A stretch of 64,000 nt of DNA from Staphylococcus nepalensis (lineage in GTDB: Bacteria; Bacillota; Bacilli; Staphylococcales; Staphylococcaceae), in contig NZ_BMCF01000006.1 of the NCBI RefSeq assembly GCF_014635045.1, forward strand, positions 62,001 to 126,000, written 5' to 3'. Under the pieces are notes generated by a model that worked only from the letters and a program-made list of their open reading frames with translations, did not search any database and had not been told where the DNA came from. The first letter of the stretch is position 1, and each line of letters begins with the position of its first letter. This document shows positions 52,169 through 62,111 of this stretch, piece after piece. The position numbers and the translations under genes are program-made.

Positions 52169-52552
52169 TTATTTATTGCGTTTACGTGGCTTAATCGCAA
52201 TCGTGCCTCTCATGACACAAATCAATCTATCTGTATCATCTTTAATATCTATATTCCATACTTGCGTTGTACTGCCCTCATGTATAATTGTAGCTGTCGC
52301 AAATATTGTGCCTTTAGTAGTGGAACCTATGTGATTCGCATTCATTTCTAAACCTAACGGGATATAGTGGTCCGTATCAATGATATCGGCTGCTCCCATC
52401 GAACATGCGGTCTCACCAAGCGCTAAACTTGCGCCGCCATGCAGGAAGCCGAATGGTTGCTTCACTTCATCTGTTACTGGCATAGACATAACCATAAGCC
52501 CGTGTTCTTGTCGTTCTACTTTTATTTTCATTACATCAAGCATGTTTGTCAC
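52169..52552 (-). CDS. Hotdog-fold acyl-CoA thioesterase (PaaI family)
   Basis: 127-aa hotdog thioesterase. The family segment VKQPFGFLHGGASLALGETACSMGA (about 31-55) includes the catalytic-type HGG followed by the conserved acidic residue, and GLEMNANHIGSTTKGTIFA follows. It probably hydrolyses aromatic or medium-chain acyl-CoA (substrate inferred from family). The likely start is GTG 52552, six bases after AGGTG; ATGs at 52543 and 52531 are alternatives. It lies 30 bases after the NhaC-type gene on the same strand. Confidence 0.85.
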   Translation of the reverse strand: MTNMLDVMKIKVERQEHGLMVMSMPVTDEVKQPFGFLHGGASLALGETACSMGAADIIDTDHYIPLGLEMNANHIGSTTKGTIFATATIIHEGSTTQVWNIDIKDDTDRLICVMRGTIAIKPRKRNK

Positions 52553-52582
52553 TCAAGACACCTCATTTTCATATTATTAAGT

Positions 52583-53899
52583 TTATAATATCATAGCTGC
52601 AATCGTGCCAAAAATAATTAATGGAATGTTATAAAACACAAAGTTGGGGATACAAGTATCACGAATGTGATCATGTTGTCCATCAACATCTAAACCTGCT
52701 GTTGGCCCTAATGTAGAGTCACTTGCTGGAGAACCTGAGTCCCCTAAAGCACTTGCCGTACCTATTAAAGCGATTAATGCCATGGTACTTAAACCTAAAG
52801 ATTCACCTAACGGTACAAATAACGTAGCAATAATTGGAATTGTAGCAAATGAAGAACCTATACCTAGGGTTACAACTAATCCAATAATATACATTACAAT
52901 AATGCTAATTAATTTATTATCTCCAATCACCCCGCTTATACTATCAACCAGCTTGCCTATATCCCCTGTTTCATTCATCACACCTGCGAAACCATTTGCA
53001 GATAAAATGACTACACCAATAAATGACATAATTTTAATGCCATCTACAAATTTTTCATCTAATTCAGTCCATTTGTAAGCGCGTGAAGCAAAGAAAACAA
53101 GTACGCCAGCTAATGCACCAAAAATCATTGAATCCGTAAACATTTGTACTAAAAATGTAGCAATGATAGAAATGATAGTTACGCCTAATATATAGGGTTT
53201 AATTTCAATTTGGCTCATATCTTTAATATCTTTATGTTCTGCATATTGTCTTGGTTTTCTATAATAATAAATACCAGCTATCAAGCCAACAATATAGCCT
53301 AACGATGGAATTAACATAGCTTTCCAAATCATCCCCATCTCAATTGGGTGATTCGCTTTAGAAAACCCACTTTGGATGATTTGATGGAAAATTTGACCGA
53401 AACCATACGGTAGTAATACATAAGGCCAACATAAACCAAAACCGATGATAATTGCTATCTGTCTTCTATCTATATTAAGTTCGTTGAACAAACTTATTAA
53501 TGGAGGGATTACAATTGGAATAAATGCAATATGTACAGGTATTAAGTTTTGGCTCATGATACTCATGATGAGTAATGCGCCCATAATAATAATTTTAACT
53601 TTAATACGTGACATTTTATTATTTTCTGCATGAATCGCGTTGATAATCTTATTCACTAAATAGTCTGTAATACCGCTATAAGAAATCAAAGCAGCGAATC
53701 CACCTAATAGCGCATAACTCAATGCCACTTCGGCGCCATCGACAATATTTTCACCGAATACAGATACAATATCAGTGATACTCATACCTGCAATCAAACC
53801 GCCTACTAAAGCACTGATAAATAAACTTATAACTACATTTAATCTGCATAAACATAGTACAATCATCAGTATAACTGCTATAACAACTGCATTTATCAC
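52583..53899 (-). CDS. Na+/H+ antiporter family protein (NhaC/YuiF-type)
   Basis: 438-aa membrane transporter with about 12 helices, resembling YuiF-type members of the NhaC-like family: NVVISLFISALVGGLIAGM, LSYALLGGFAALISYSGI, SQNLIPVHIAFIPIVIPPL and GDSGSPASDSTLGPTAGL. The transported ion or metabolite cannot be settled from sequence; similar proteins have also been assigned amino-acid roles. The start is GTG 53899 behind GGAGATG. Probably co-transcribed with the thioesterase. Confidence 0.82.
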   Translation of the reverse strand: MINAVVIAVILMIVLCLCRLNVVISLFISALVGGLIAGMSITDIVSVFGENIVDGAEVALSYALLGGFAALISYSGITDYLVNKIINAIHAENNKMSRIKVKIIIMGALLIMSIMSQNLIPVHIAFIPIVIPPLISLFNELNIDRRQIAIIIGFGLCWPYVLLPYGFGQIFHQIIQSGFSKANHPIEMGMIWKAMLIPSLGYIVGLIAGIYYYRKPRQYAEHKDIKDMSQIEIKPYILGVTIISIIATFLVQMFTDSMIFGALAGVLVFFASRAYKWTELDEKFVDGIKIMSFIGVVILSANGFAGVMNETGDIGKLVDSISGVIGDNKLISIIVMYIIGLVVTLGIGSSFATIPIIATLFVPLGESLGLSTMALIALIGTASALGDSGSPASDSTLGPTAGLDVDGQHDHIRDTCIPNFVFYNIPLIIFGTIAAMIL

Positions 53900-54279
53900 A
53901 AAAGCACATCTCCTTTATTACGTTATCGAACTAAAGTATCACGAGATTTATATTAACAATTAGTACCTGAATTGTCAATCATATTTTTCTCATATTTAAC
54001 CAAACAATATATCATTCGTATGGTTGCGTTTCATTACAACAATATAAACAAAGAGGTTAAAACATAATAAATAATGTTTCAACCTCGAATACCCTTTAAA
54101 ACGTTTTGGCTCATATTACGCTTTATGAAAATGCATAGTACTTACACAAGACTCTAGATTTTGTACACTTTTGTCTAAACATGCTTGCTAAAGCGGAGCC
54201 ACGAAATTCAATTTAGACCATATGATTCCTATCTCGCGACTATTAATTCATGTTCCTATTTTTAATACGTTTTTTTATC
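53900..54279. other. Intergenic region pepA / NhaC-type gene
   Basis: 380 bases. It holds a hairpin at 54052-54086 with arms GAGGTTAAAACAT and ATGTTTCAACCTC, T-rich on the minus strand, likely ending the aminopeptidase transcript; the NhaC-type promoter should lie between 53930 and 54040. Nothing else is recognised. Confidence 0.5.
54052..54086 (-). terminator. Terminator downstream of M17 aminopeptidase gene
   Basis: 13-bp arms with one mismatch, then TTTGTTTATATT on the minus strand, about 190 bases after the stop. Confidence 0.55.
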
Positions 54280-55755
54280 TCATAATGTCCTCAACCATTG
54301 AACGATAGATAATATCAAGTAACCTGTTGGGCCTGCTGGACCTTTATATGATGGCTGATTCGTTGTAGCCGGGCCTGCAATATCAAAATGTAAATGCGGG
54401 GTGTCACCAGCGAAATGATTTATAAATGTTGCGGCAAATAAAGCTTTACCTTGCCCATTTGTATGATTAACTAAATCAGCAACAGCACTCTTTCTAATCA
54501 ATGCTTGTTCTGTTGCAGTCATAGGGAGTTCAAATACCATTTCATCCATTGTCTTAGCTTGCTCCAGAATAGCATTTAATGACGTTGTCGCATTTTTATT
54601 AAACACTGCGGCTTTATCTTCGCCTAGCGCTGCAACTGCTGCCCCAGTCAATGTCGCAAAATCTAAAATAACTTGCGGTTCAAATTGATTTGCATAAAAA
54701 ACAGCATCGCCTAAGACTAAACGTCCTTCAGCATCTGTATTTAATACTTCTACAGATTCTCCGCTTAAAGCTGTATAAACATCATCCGGTTTCATAGCTT
54801 CCTCATTTATCATATTTTCTGCAGCTGCAATCACACCAACAATGTTTATTGGCAATGCCAATTGACGAGCCGCTTCAATCATTCCTATTACATTAGATGA
54901 ACCACACATATCAAATTTCATTGTTTGCATGCCTGTTTTTGATTTAATAGAATAACCACCTGAATCATAGGTAATACCTTTTCCTACAAGCGCAATTGGA
55001 TTGTCCCCTGGACGCCCCCCGTTATAAGTAAGTGTGATAATACGTGGTCCTTGTTTAGAAGCTTTTCCGACTGCATGAACCAGTCCAAACCCTTCACTTT
55101 GTAATGTCACACTGTCTTTAACATCTACAATAACTTCAGTTTCGCTAAAATGCTGTTGTATCAAATCTGCATAATATGCAGGCGTTAAAATATTAGGAGG
55201 TATATTACTATAATCACGCGCTAAGTTAATTGCAGTTGCGATTGCATGCCCTTGTTCAACTGATTCGCTTATGCTTTGATCTTTTGTATGTATAGCTAAT
55301 TTAAGTTGATAAGGTGCTGATTTATTTGTTTTATAACCGTCAAATGTGTAGATAGATTGTTCACTTTGTTGACCTAGAATTTCAGCAATGGTCTGATTTG
55401 TATGTTGATGAGATTTAAATGAATCAAATACTAATGTAGCCTGATCAACCCGGCTTTGTTTTAAAGCTTGAAATACATTCCCAAATATTTTCAAATAATC
55501 ACTATACTCGAGCGTTTTGATATTTCCTAATCCAACTGAGATAAGTTTATGTGTTTTCTCGCCTATTTTAAAAAATGTACTAGAAATCTTTCCTATATTC
55601 GTACTTAAAATATGATGTTGTTTTAGTGGTGATAATAAATCACTTAATTCATCATCTCCAACTTTAATTGACTCTAATTGATTCAAATGTTCAGGCACGC
55701 CAACAATAAGCGTATCATTCTCAAAATTTGTAGTTGTATTAATTACTGCATCCAT
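54280..55755 (-). CDS. pepA: Leucyl aminopeptidase, M17 family
   Basis: Cytosolic two-metal aminopeptidase, 491 aa. The metal and catalytic residues are visible in the C-terminal half: [16 protein letters not shown] (Lys, Asp), MKFDMCGS (Asp), and [13 protein letters not shown] (Asp, Glu, Arg). The N-terminal domain is divergent, as usual. It removes N-terminal residues from peptides, a natural sink for imported oligopeptides. GGAGG precedes the ATG. Monocistronic. Confidence 0.93.
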   Translation of the reverse strand: MDAVINTTTNFENDTLIVGVPEHLNQLESIKVGDDELSDLLSPLKQHHILSTNIGKISSTFFKIGEKTHKLISVGLGNIKTLEYSDYLKIFGNVFQALKQSRVDQATLVFDSFKSHQHTNQTIAEILGQQSEQSIYTFDGYKTNKSAPYQLKLAIHTKDQSISESVEQGHAIATAINLARDYSNIPPNILTPAYYADLIQQHFSETEVIVDVKDSVTLQSEGFGLVHAVGKASKQGPRIITLTYNGGRPGDNPIALVGKGITYDSGGYSIKSKTGMQTMKFDMCGSSNVIGMIEAARQLALPINIVGVIAAAENMINEEAMKPDDVYTALSGESVEVLNTDAEGRLVLGDAVFYANQFEPQVILDFATLTGAAVAALGEDKAAVFNKNATTSLNAILEQAKTMDEMVFELPMTATEQALIRKSAVADLVNHTNGQGKALFAATFINHFAGDTPHLHFDIAGPATTNQPSYKGPAGPTGYLILSIVQWLRTL

Positions 55756-55961
55756 TCATAATCCTCCATTTCCATTCATTCATAGCATCTCACAATTTTA
55801 CGCTTTAATCTACAAATTAAGTAGAACAAAGACACGGACGAGGTGCAATAAAATTCTGATTTTCGGCCCAGAAATTATCACTTGGTGTGAACCAGATGGT
55901 TGAATCGAACAACAAATGTAAAACTACTGTCGAAACAACGTTTCGCCGCCAATATTATATT

Positions 55962-55996
55962 TAAGGCTGAGACATTTATTTATGCCCCAGCCTTAT
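55962..55996. terminator. Staphylococcal-type intergenic hairpin after ndh
   Basis: Arms AAGGCTGAGACAT / ATGCCCCAGCCTT, a form resembling the common GGCTGGGACATAAA-type staphylococcal repeat. It lies about 45 bases past the ndh stop. Confidence 0.6.
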
Positions 55997-56042
55997 CATG
56001 TATATCATCATAAATGTATAGCTAACACTTATGATTTAATTA

Positions 56043-57251
56043 TTAAAATTTACCTTTTTTAAATGCTAAGCCAATGCCACCAAGTTTGAATACTGCACGA
56101 GTATCAATGACTTTTTTCATAAATGCAGCTTTTTTACCTTGGATGTCTTTGCCATAAACGACACCAACACCATCATTAGCACCTAGAGAACATACTGTAC
56201 CACGGTCAACGTATTCAAATTCTTGTGTTGGTTGACCTTCTAAAATATTTTTAATGTTTTTAGCAGTATGTTCGCCTTCTTGCATTGCAATTTGTGCAGT
56301 TGTTGGTAATGGACGCTCTTCTCCAGAAGGAATAAATGCTGAACAGTCACCAATTACAAAAATATCATTGTAACCTTCGATAGTTAAATCTTGGTTAGTA
56401 ACAATACGGCCACGTTTAACACCTTCAAATGATTCTTCCATTAATTTACTACCACGAACACCAGCAGCCCATACAACTGTATTCGCTTCTAATTGTTGTT
56501 CTTCGTCATTAACTTTTACTACAAAACCTTTTTTATTAGCAGCAACGATTGGCGTTGCAATTTTGAATTCAACACCTTTGCTTTCTAAATAACTTACAGC
56601 ATGGTTTACTAATTCGTCAGAGAATTGTGGTAACATTTTTGGCGCTGCTTCTACACAAGTAATTTTAACTTTTGTTTGGTCAACACCATATTTATTACAT
56701 AGTTCAGGGATACGATCAGTCAATTCACCTAAGAATTCAACACCTGTAAATCCTGCGCCACCAACGATAATAGCTAAATCTTTGTCATCTTTTTCTTTCG
56801 AAGCCGCATAGTTAGCAAATTTATCTTCGATGTGACGTGCTAATTTACGAGCAGTTAATACATTTTCAATTTGGAAAGCATAGTCTTTCATGCCTTTAAT
56901 ACCAAATGTTTCGCTTTCGAAACCTAAAGCAACAACTAGGATATCAAAATCAAAGATACCTGCATCAGTTTCTACTTTCTTAGCATTACGGTCGATTTTT
57001 GTAACTTCTGCTTTAACAAAGTTTACTTTGTTTTTATTAATTACACTTTCAACTGGATATAATGCATCTTCATAACTAAGTGTTCCTGCTGAAGCTTCAT
57101 GTAACCAAGTAGCTTCATAGTGATAATCATTTTTATTAATTAATGTAATCTCAGCTTCATCAGCTGAAAGTTGCTTCTGTAATTTTGTAATAGTTTGTAA
57201 ACCAGCGTAACCAGCGCCTAAAACTAATACTTTTTTACGATCTTGAGCCAT
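56043..57251 (-). CDS. ndh: Type II NADH:quinone oxidoreductase (NDH-2)
   Basis: Membrane-associated, non-proton-pumping NADH dehydrogenase feeding menaquinone. 402 aa from ATG 57251, matching the S. aureus enzyme in length; GTG 57260 is an alternative. FAD fingerprint [13 protein letters not shown] (about 9-21), NAD-binding [17 protein letters not shown], and FVIGDCSAF near the FAD. The quinone-side motif [13 protein letters not shown] and the C-terminal membrane-anchor helix ([15 protein letters not shown]) are present. It lies beside small Fe-S genes on the same strand, with a terminator between. Confidence 0.95.
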   Translation of the reverse strand: MAQDRKKVLVLGAGYAGLQTITKLQKQLSADEAEITLINKNDYHYEATWLHEASAGTLSYEDALYPVESVINKNKVNFVKAEVTKIDRNAKKVETDAGIFDFDILVVALGFESETFGIKGMKDYAFQIENVLTARKLARHIEDKFANYAASKEKDDKDLAIIVGGAGFTGVEFLGELTDRIPELCNKYGVDQTKVKITCVEAAPKMLPQFSDELVNHAVSYLESKGVEFKIATPIVAANKKGFVVKVNDEEQQLEANTVVWAAGVRGSKLMEESFEGVKRGRIVTNQDLTIEGYNDIFVIGDCSAFIPSGEERPLPTTAQIAMQEGEHTAKNIKNILEGQPTQEFEYVDRGTVCSLGANDGVGVVYGKDIQGKKAAFMKKVIDTRAVFKLGGIGLAFKKGKF

Positions 57252-57425
57252 TTCATTCACCTAAACTTTCATCATTTTTTTGTTGCGACAGTCTTTTTTT
57301 ATACGTTAAACAATTTTTAGAATTTCACAAAAAAGACATTTTTCATCCAACACTAATTTTATAGTTTTTACAGTTTATTTTCAAGCCGTAATACCCATAT
57401 TGTTTATTATTTCACATAAACATAT

Positions 57426-57471
57426 AAAAGGCTATAGTTCTCTCTATATTTGGTCGAACTATAGCCTTTGA
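57426..57471. terminator. Terminator after A-type carrier gene
   Basis: Perfect 14-bp arms AAAGGCTATAGTTC / complement with a 15-base loop, 20 bases after the stop at 57490. Confidence 0.75.
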
Positions 57472-57489
57472 ATGCTTGGTTTTATATTA

Positions 57490-57849
57490 TTAACAATCTT
57501 CTGGCGCTCCGGCAACTTTAGCAGTTCTAAATGAGCTACCACAACCACAAGATGCAATAGCATTTGGATTATCAATTTGGAAGCCACCGCCCATAAGCGA
57601 TTGTTTAAAATCAACTTTGGTACCTTCTAATACAGGTTTATCATATTTATCAATCAGTACTTTTAAACCATGAAATTCAAATACTTCGTCATTTTCACTT
57701 GGTTCAGCTTCTGCTGACATACCGTATGTTAATCCTGTGCAGCCACCACCGTTTACTTTAAGCTTTAAATATCCATCTGGCATATCATTTTGTTGCATCA
57801 TATCTTTAACTTCATATGCTGCAGCTTCTGTTAATTCAATTACTGCCAT
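57490..57849 (-). CDS. A-type iron-sulfur carrier (HesB/IscA/ErpA family)
   Basis: 119-aa Fe-S cluster carrier. Cys residues sit in the conserved positions: GGGCTGL (about 33-39) and SCGCGSSF near the C-terminus. It delivers clusters to target proteins. AAGGAGG precedes the ATG. It starts 13 bases after the yuzB gene, so the two are an operon. Confidence 0.92.
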   Translation of the reverse strand: MAVIELTEAAAYEVKDMMQQNDMPDGYLKLKVNGGGCTGLTYGMSAEAEPSENDEVFEFHGLKVLIDKYDKPVLEGTKVDFKQSLMGGGFQIDNPNAIASCGCGSSFRTAKVAGAPEDC

Positions 57850-57862
57850 TTAAATTACCTCC

Positions 57863-58099
57863 TTAGAAAATCCATGTTTCTTCTATATGTGCATAAATGT
57901 TTTGTAATAAGTCGTCTGGTGATTCTCCTTCAACGATATCACCGTTTACTAATGCATACAAGCCACTTGAGCAAATACCACAGTTTTGTAAACAACCATA
58001 TTCTAAAACATCAACTCCTGGATCATTTTCAAGTTGATTATATACATAATCTCCGCCTTTCGCTAAATTCGAAATGCAGAACTCAACTATTGGATTCAT
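57863..58099 (-). CDS. YuzB-like UPF0349 (DUF1450) protein
   Basis: 78-aa protein. ATG 58099 follows GAGAGGGTG; five further upstream codons are open but unsupported. The Cys pattern (PIVEFCISN near the start, then [20 protein letters not shown]) resembles thioredoxin-like [2Fe-2S] ferredoxins, suggesting a metal- or redox-linked role; no function has been proven that I know of. It sits between the A-type carrier and the second NDH-like flavoprotein. Confidence 0.85.
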   Translation of the reverse strand: MNPIVEFCISNLAKGGDYVYNQLENDPGVDVLEYGCLQNCGICSSGLYALVNGDIVEGESPDDLLQNIYAHIEETWIF

Positions 58100-58663
58100 A
58101 TTACACCCTCTCATTAATTGTCAGTTTAATAATTATAACAAAAACAATCCCTAACTGACTACATACTAGCTTATATAATTCAATTTTTTAAAATCGTATT
58201 TTTTTAAATTACGTTGCTTATTTTATCATTGCATTGATGTTAACTTTTCCATACTAAACCGCATTTACTAACACGTAAAATTTTAAATTTATGATTGTAT
58301 TTTTTATGTGCTTAAAATTTTTTGTCAAAATTAAATTAAAGCGATATATATTTTCGTATAAAACGCCATTCACAGCATTTATATATATTGTTATCATCGT
58401 TTTGTATTCAAAATTATTATATTTTACAAATTATGACGCATCGTCTTTATTTGTAGAAGTATACAAAAAAGCATATAATAATTTTAAGTAAGCTTATTTT
58501 AAAATTTAGTGTTTCGTTCAATGAAAAAACGAATATGATTTAACCACATTATATTTATTAACTTACATTGACAAAATAAGATAATAACATTGATGGTTCA
58601 TTACGAAACCATCATGCTATTATTAAATTGATCAATACTATTTTTACTAGAGGGGTATCATAA
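58100..58663. other. Divergent intergenic region yuzB-like / NDH-like gene
   Basis: 564 bases, very A/T-rich. It contains a TTGACA (58569-58574) and a hairpin GATGGTT/AACCATC (58593-58614) shortly before the NDH-like gene. A 66-codon frame at 58291-58491 is hydrophobic but lacks a ribosome site. No other structure is seen. Confidence 0.5.
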
Positions 58664-59728
58664 ATGAAAAACTTAGTACTATTAGGTGGCGGATATGGTA
58701 ATATGCGTATTATGTCTCATATTTTACCATCTGCACTTCCTGAAAATTATTCTATTACATTGATTGATCGTATGCCTTATCATGGTCTGAAACCAGAATT
58801 CTATGAATTAGCTGCTGGCACAAAGTCAGACAAAGATATTCGTATGAATTTCCCAGATTCAGAGCGTATTAACACCGTATATGGAGAAATTAATGATATT
58901 AATTTAGAGGACCAAATAGTTTCTGTTGGAAATACGAAAGTGGATTATGATGAATTAGTTATAGGACTAGGATGTGAGGACAAATATCACAACGTTCCAG
59001 GCGCTTCGGAATATACACATAGTATTCAAACATTATCTAGTTCACGCGAAACATTTCACCATATTAGCGAATTACCTAACGGGGCTAAGGTAGGCATTGT
59101 AGGCGCTGGTTTAAGCGGCATTGAACTAGCAAGTGAATTACGCGAAAGTCGTGAAGACTTACAAATCTTCCTATATGATCGTGGAGAGCGTATCTTACGT
59201 CGTTTTCCTGAAAAGTTAAGTCGTTATATAGAAAATTGGTTTAAAAAAAATGACGTAACTGTAGTACCAAATTCTGATATTAATCGTGTAGAACCTGGTA
59301 AGATTTTTAATAATGATGTGCCAGAAGAATTAGATTTAATTGTATGGACAGCAGGTATCCAACCCGTTGAAATTGTTAGAAATCTACCAATCGATATTAG
59401 TAAAGATGGGCGCGTTATATTAAATCAATATCACCAAGTGCCTACTTATAAAAACGTATATGTTGTTGGTGACTGTGCAGATTTACCTCATGCACCTAGT
59501 GCACAACTTGCAGAAGTTCAAGGTGATCAAATTGCTGATGTGATGAAGTTACAATGGCAAGGTAAACCACTTCCCGAAAAAATGCCTGAACTTAAAGTTC
59601 AAGGGTTCTTAGGTTCTTTAGGCGACAAAAAAGGATTTGCATATATTATGGACCGAACTGTTACTGGTCGGTTAGCCTCAATCTTAAAATCAGGCGTATT
59701 ATGGTTATATAAATACCATAATGGCTAA
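58664..59728 (+). CDS. NAD(P)/FAD-dependent oxidoreductase, NDH-2-like
   Basis: 354-aa flavoprotein related to type II NADH dehydrogenases (YumB/YutJ-like). FAD fingerprint LVLLGGGYGNMRIM at the start, NAD-binding VGIVGAGLSGIELASEL (about 143-159) and NVYVVGDCADLPHAPSAQLAEVQG (about 265-288). It is shorter than NDH-2 and lacks the same C-terminal amphipathic helix, so quinone reduction is uncertain. ATG follows AGAGGGG. A terminator separates it from yuzD. Confidence 0.85.
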   Translation: MKNLVLLGGGYGNMRIMSHILPSALPENYSITLIDRMPYHGLKPEFYELAAGTKSDKDIRMNFPDSERINTVYGEINDINLEDQIVSVGNTKVDYDELVIGLGCEDKYHNVPGASEYTHSIQTLSSSRETFHHISELPNGAKVGIVGAGLSGIELASELRESREDLQIFLYDRGERILRRFPEKLSRYIENWFKKNDVTVVPNSDINRVEPGKIFNNDVPEELDLIVWTAGIQPVEIVRNLPIDISKDGRVILNQYHQVPTYKNVYVVGDCADLPHAPSAQLAEVQGDQIADVMKLQWQGKPLPEKMPELKVQGFLGSLGDKKGFAYIMDRTVTGRLASILKSGVLWLYKYHNG

Positions 59729-59743
59729 ACTTGTATAATATTA

Positions 59744-59811
59744 AAATAAAGACACGACCTGACTTTTCTTTAATACATTAACTCGAAAAGTACACGGCCG
59801 TGTCTTTATTA
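59744..59811. terminator. Bidirectional terminator NDH-like / yuzD
   Basis: Long hairpin with arms AATAAAGACACG / CGTGTCTTTATT and inner ACTTTTC/GAAAAGT, between convergent genes. Confidence 0.8.
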
Positions 59812-59816
59812 AATAA

Positions 59817-60128
59817 TTAATGACGCTCCATAAATTGAGTGATATCTCTTAGTTGAACATATCCATCTGAAACATACTCATCATTCATAGTGACAAGCGG
59901 ATAGAATAATTCATCTTCTTGAATACGTTCAATATATTGCTGATCATGGTCAGTTAAATTTTCTGTATCTTTTTCAATATCAATATACGTAAATTCAAAT
60001 TGTGTATCTGGATATTTTCTTTTTAATAACGGTTGCAACCAATCATACGTATTTCGAGCTGTCGGTGCATTGACACAACTCGCACACACAATATCTGCGC
60101 CATAAACGACTACACTTACTTTATTCAT
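59817..60128 (-). CDS. YuzD-like DUF1462 protein
   Basis: 103-aa thioredoxin-like protein with a CASC motif (VYGADIVCASCVNAPTA, about 9-25) and DWLQPLLKRKYPD, VTMNDEYVSDGYVQLRDI. The CxxC suggests a thiol or metal-binding redox role, function unproven. AAAAGGGG precedes the ATG. It is divergent from nfu, with about 105 bases between. Confidence 0.85.
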   Translation of the reverse strand: MNKVSVVVYGADIVCASCVNAPTARNTYDWLQPLLKRKYPDTQFEFTYIDIEKDTENLTDHDQQYIERIQEDELFYPLVTMNDEYVSDGYVQLRDITQFMERH

Positions 60129-60235
60129 ATTAACTTATCCCCTTTTGTCTTGATTGATAGATTTTTTCTTATATATCTATTATAATAAAAAGATAGATAG
60201 AAAATGAAATAATATACTTGAAAGGAGGCATTTCC

Positions 60236-60478
60236 ATGCCAACTGAAAACGTAACAATGTTTGATCAAGTAGCAGAAGTTATTGAAAAATTACGTCCCTT
60301 CTTACTACGTGATGGTGGCGACTGTTCACTTGTAGATGTAGAAGACGGAATCGTTAAACTTCAATTACACGGTGCATGCGGTACATGCCCAAGTTCAACA
60401 ATCACATTAAAAGCAGGCATCGAGCGTGCTTTGCATGAAGAAGTACCTGGAGTAGTCGAAGTAGAACAAGTATTCTAG
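60236..60478 (+). CDS. nfu: NifU-like Fe-S scaffold/carrier (Nfu)
   Basis: 80-aa Nfu domain protein that carries Fe-S clusters to apo-enzymes such as aconitase. The conserved [17 protein letters not shown] and the cluster motif GACGTCPSS (CxxC, with two Cys) are present. ATG 60236 follows AGGAGG; six codons upstream are open but lie before the ribosome site. Confidence 0.95.
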   Translation: MPTENVTMFDQVAEVIEKLRPFLLRDGGDCSLVDVEDGIVKLQLHGACGTCPSSTITLKAGIERALHEEVPGVVEVEQVF

Positions 60479-60595
60479 TTTATTAACTCATTTATAAATA
60501 AAAACAACACAAGATTTAAATGCTTTAGAATCCTTCACTTAGAGAGACAACAAGCCCATTTTCTAAAAACATCATAATCCTACTTAGGCATTGGC

Positions 60596-60644
60596 GAATT
60601 GGACCCGAAAATAAGCTTATAGCAAGCATTTTCGGGTCCGATTC
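60596..60644. repeat. Long hairpin between nfu and dltD
   Basis: 17-bp arms GAATTGGACCCGAAAAT / ATTTTCGGGTCCGATTC (one mismatch) around a 15-base loop. No T-run follows on either strand, so it is not a classic terminator. Confidence 0.6.
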
Positions 60645-60715
60645 ATGTTACATTTATATCATGATTTTTAAAATATGTTTCAAATTATAAATAAAGGTAT
60701 ACTATTACCTGTTAG

Positions 60716-61861
60716 TCAGCGATGCATATGTTGCGCAATATGCTCACTAATATAAGCCCAACCCTTCCATCCTATATGTACCGCATCACTAATCACGTAC
60801 GGTTCATAATCTTTATCTGTCATATCATAAATTCGCCCACCACGACTAATAACAGTGTGATTAATTTTATCATACACTTTTTGACGTTTTTCTTTATGAA
60901 TGCCAATATGATCATACCATTTGCCATTTGAAGGGATACTAATATATTCAACATCAGCGCCAGCTTCACGCATTGTGTCTACTAGTAACTCTAAATCTTT
61001 GAATTCTGGCGAATGCGCATTAAATTCGTAATCTCTATTAATTTTGCGTTTATGCGCTTTTATTAAGTCCCAATACTCATCTCTAATCTTAAATGCATTT
61101 GATTGTGAGTGTTTTGCACCATGAATTTCAGCTTGCTTACGAATAGCTTGCCAGGATGCCTCTTGAGCTGTAATAGGCTCGGTATCTGTTAATTCTGTTT
61201 TTGAAAGTGGCACGCGTGATTTGATCGCTTCAATTTTCTCGAATTGAGTGGTATTAAATGATGATAAATAGTGGTCTGTCTCACTTACATTGTCTTTAGA
61301 CATTTTTTCTAAATAATTTCTATTATATACATTTTTAAAACTCAATAATCTCTTCGCGTAACGTTGTTTAAGTTCCGGGCTTAAATTTTTTTGGTTAAAT
61401 AAATGATTTAATTGCGTTTTTGAAATGCGCGCATCAAAATTCTTATTCGTCAACCCGTGATTCGTAAACCATTGGGGCGAAATAATAAAAGCCATTTTCT
61501 TTCCTTTTAAATTGTCATACTGTGCTGCTAATTCTATTGCATTAATCAAGTCAGTAGATCCGCCCGTTCCAATTAAAAATGGTTGTTGTGAATATACCGT
61601 TTGATCACGTAATAAGATGGCTGGGTTAAATGGATCATCTTTTTCTAGTTCGCTCGATCCATATATAGGATAAAATGCATTTGAACGAAACATTTTGTCT
61701 TGGATTAAAGTACCTTTTAATACTTGGTCAGATAATGCAATGCGTTGTTTTTCCAATGTTTTTGTAGTAATTAATCCGCTAAACCAACTTGATGGTAATA
61801 TTAAGAAAATTCCAAATAAACAAAGGCTAATAATAATTGGGGTAAAAGGTTTTATTTTCAT
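60716..61861 (-). CDS. dltD: D-alanyl-lipoteichoic acid biosynthesis protein DltD
   Basis: 381-aa membrane-anchored esterase-like protein needed to transfer D-alanine to teichoic acids. It has one N-terminal helix (about 8-25), then an SGNH-like extracellular domain: the nucleophile lies in [13 protein letters not shown] (about residue 98) and the His in [12 protein letters not shown] near the C-terminus. It overlaps dltC by 4 bases (ATGA). Last gene of dltABCD. Confidence 0.95.
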   Translation of the reverse strand: MKIKPFTPIIISLCLFGIFLILPSSWFSGLITTKTLEKQRIALSDQVLKGTLIQDKMFRSNAFYPIYGSSELEKDDPFNPAILLRDQTVYSQQPFLIGTGGSTDLINAIELAAQYDNLKGKKMAFIISPQWFTNHGLTNKNFDARISKTQLNHLFNQKNLSPELKQRYAKRLLSFKNVYNRNYLEKMSKDNVSETDHYLSSFNTTQFEKIEAIKSRVPLSKTELTDTEPITAQEASWQAIRKQAEIHGAKHSQSNAFKIRDEYWDLIKAHKRKINRDYEFNAHSPEFKDLELLVDTMREAGADVEYISIPSNGKWYDHIGIHKEKRQKVYDKINHTVISRGGRIYDMTDKDYEPYVISDAVHIGWKGWAYISEHIAQHMHR

Positions 61862-62094
61862 CGTAATTCTTCTAGTACCGCTACTATCTTATTAGGCGTT
61901 GCCCATTCGTCCCTATCAAAGTCCATGATAGAAACTTCAATCTCTAATTGGTTTTGAATTTCTAATAAAAGCCCAACTGTTTGAAATGAATCAATAATGC
62001 CTTCTTCAAATAATGCGATATCTGGATTTTCTTTCACGATGTTATTTTCAGTTACTTCAGCTAATAACGCTAATACTTGTTCTCTAAATTCCAT
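61858..62094 (-). CDS. dltC: D-alanine--poly(phosphoribitol) carrier protein DltC
   Basis: 78-aa acyl-carrier-like protein that carries D-alanine on a phosphopantetheine arm. The attachment Ser36 lies in [25 protein letters not shown] precedes the ATG, 17 bases after dltB. Confidence 0.96.
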   Translation of the reverse strand: MEFREQVLALLAEVTENNIVKENPDIALFEEGIIDSFQTVGLLLEIQNQLEIEVSIMDFDRDEWATPNKIVAVLEELR

Positions 62095-62111
62095 TATAAT
62101 TCCTCCTAATT

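Noticed and set aside
58291..58491. 66-codon hydrophobic ORF between yuzB-like and NDH-like genes
   Set aside because: No ribosome site; hydrophobicity is explained by very A/T-rich DNA.
58569..58600. TTGACA as -35 of the NDH-like gene
   Set aside because: No acceptable -10 at 16-18 bases; kept only as a note in the intergenic entry.
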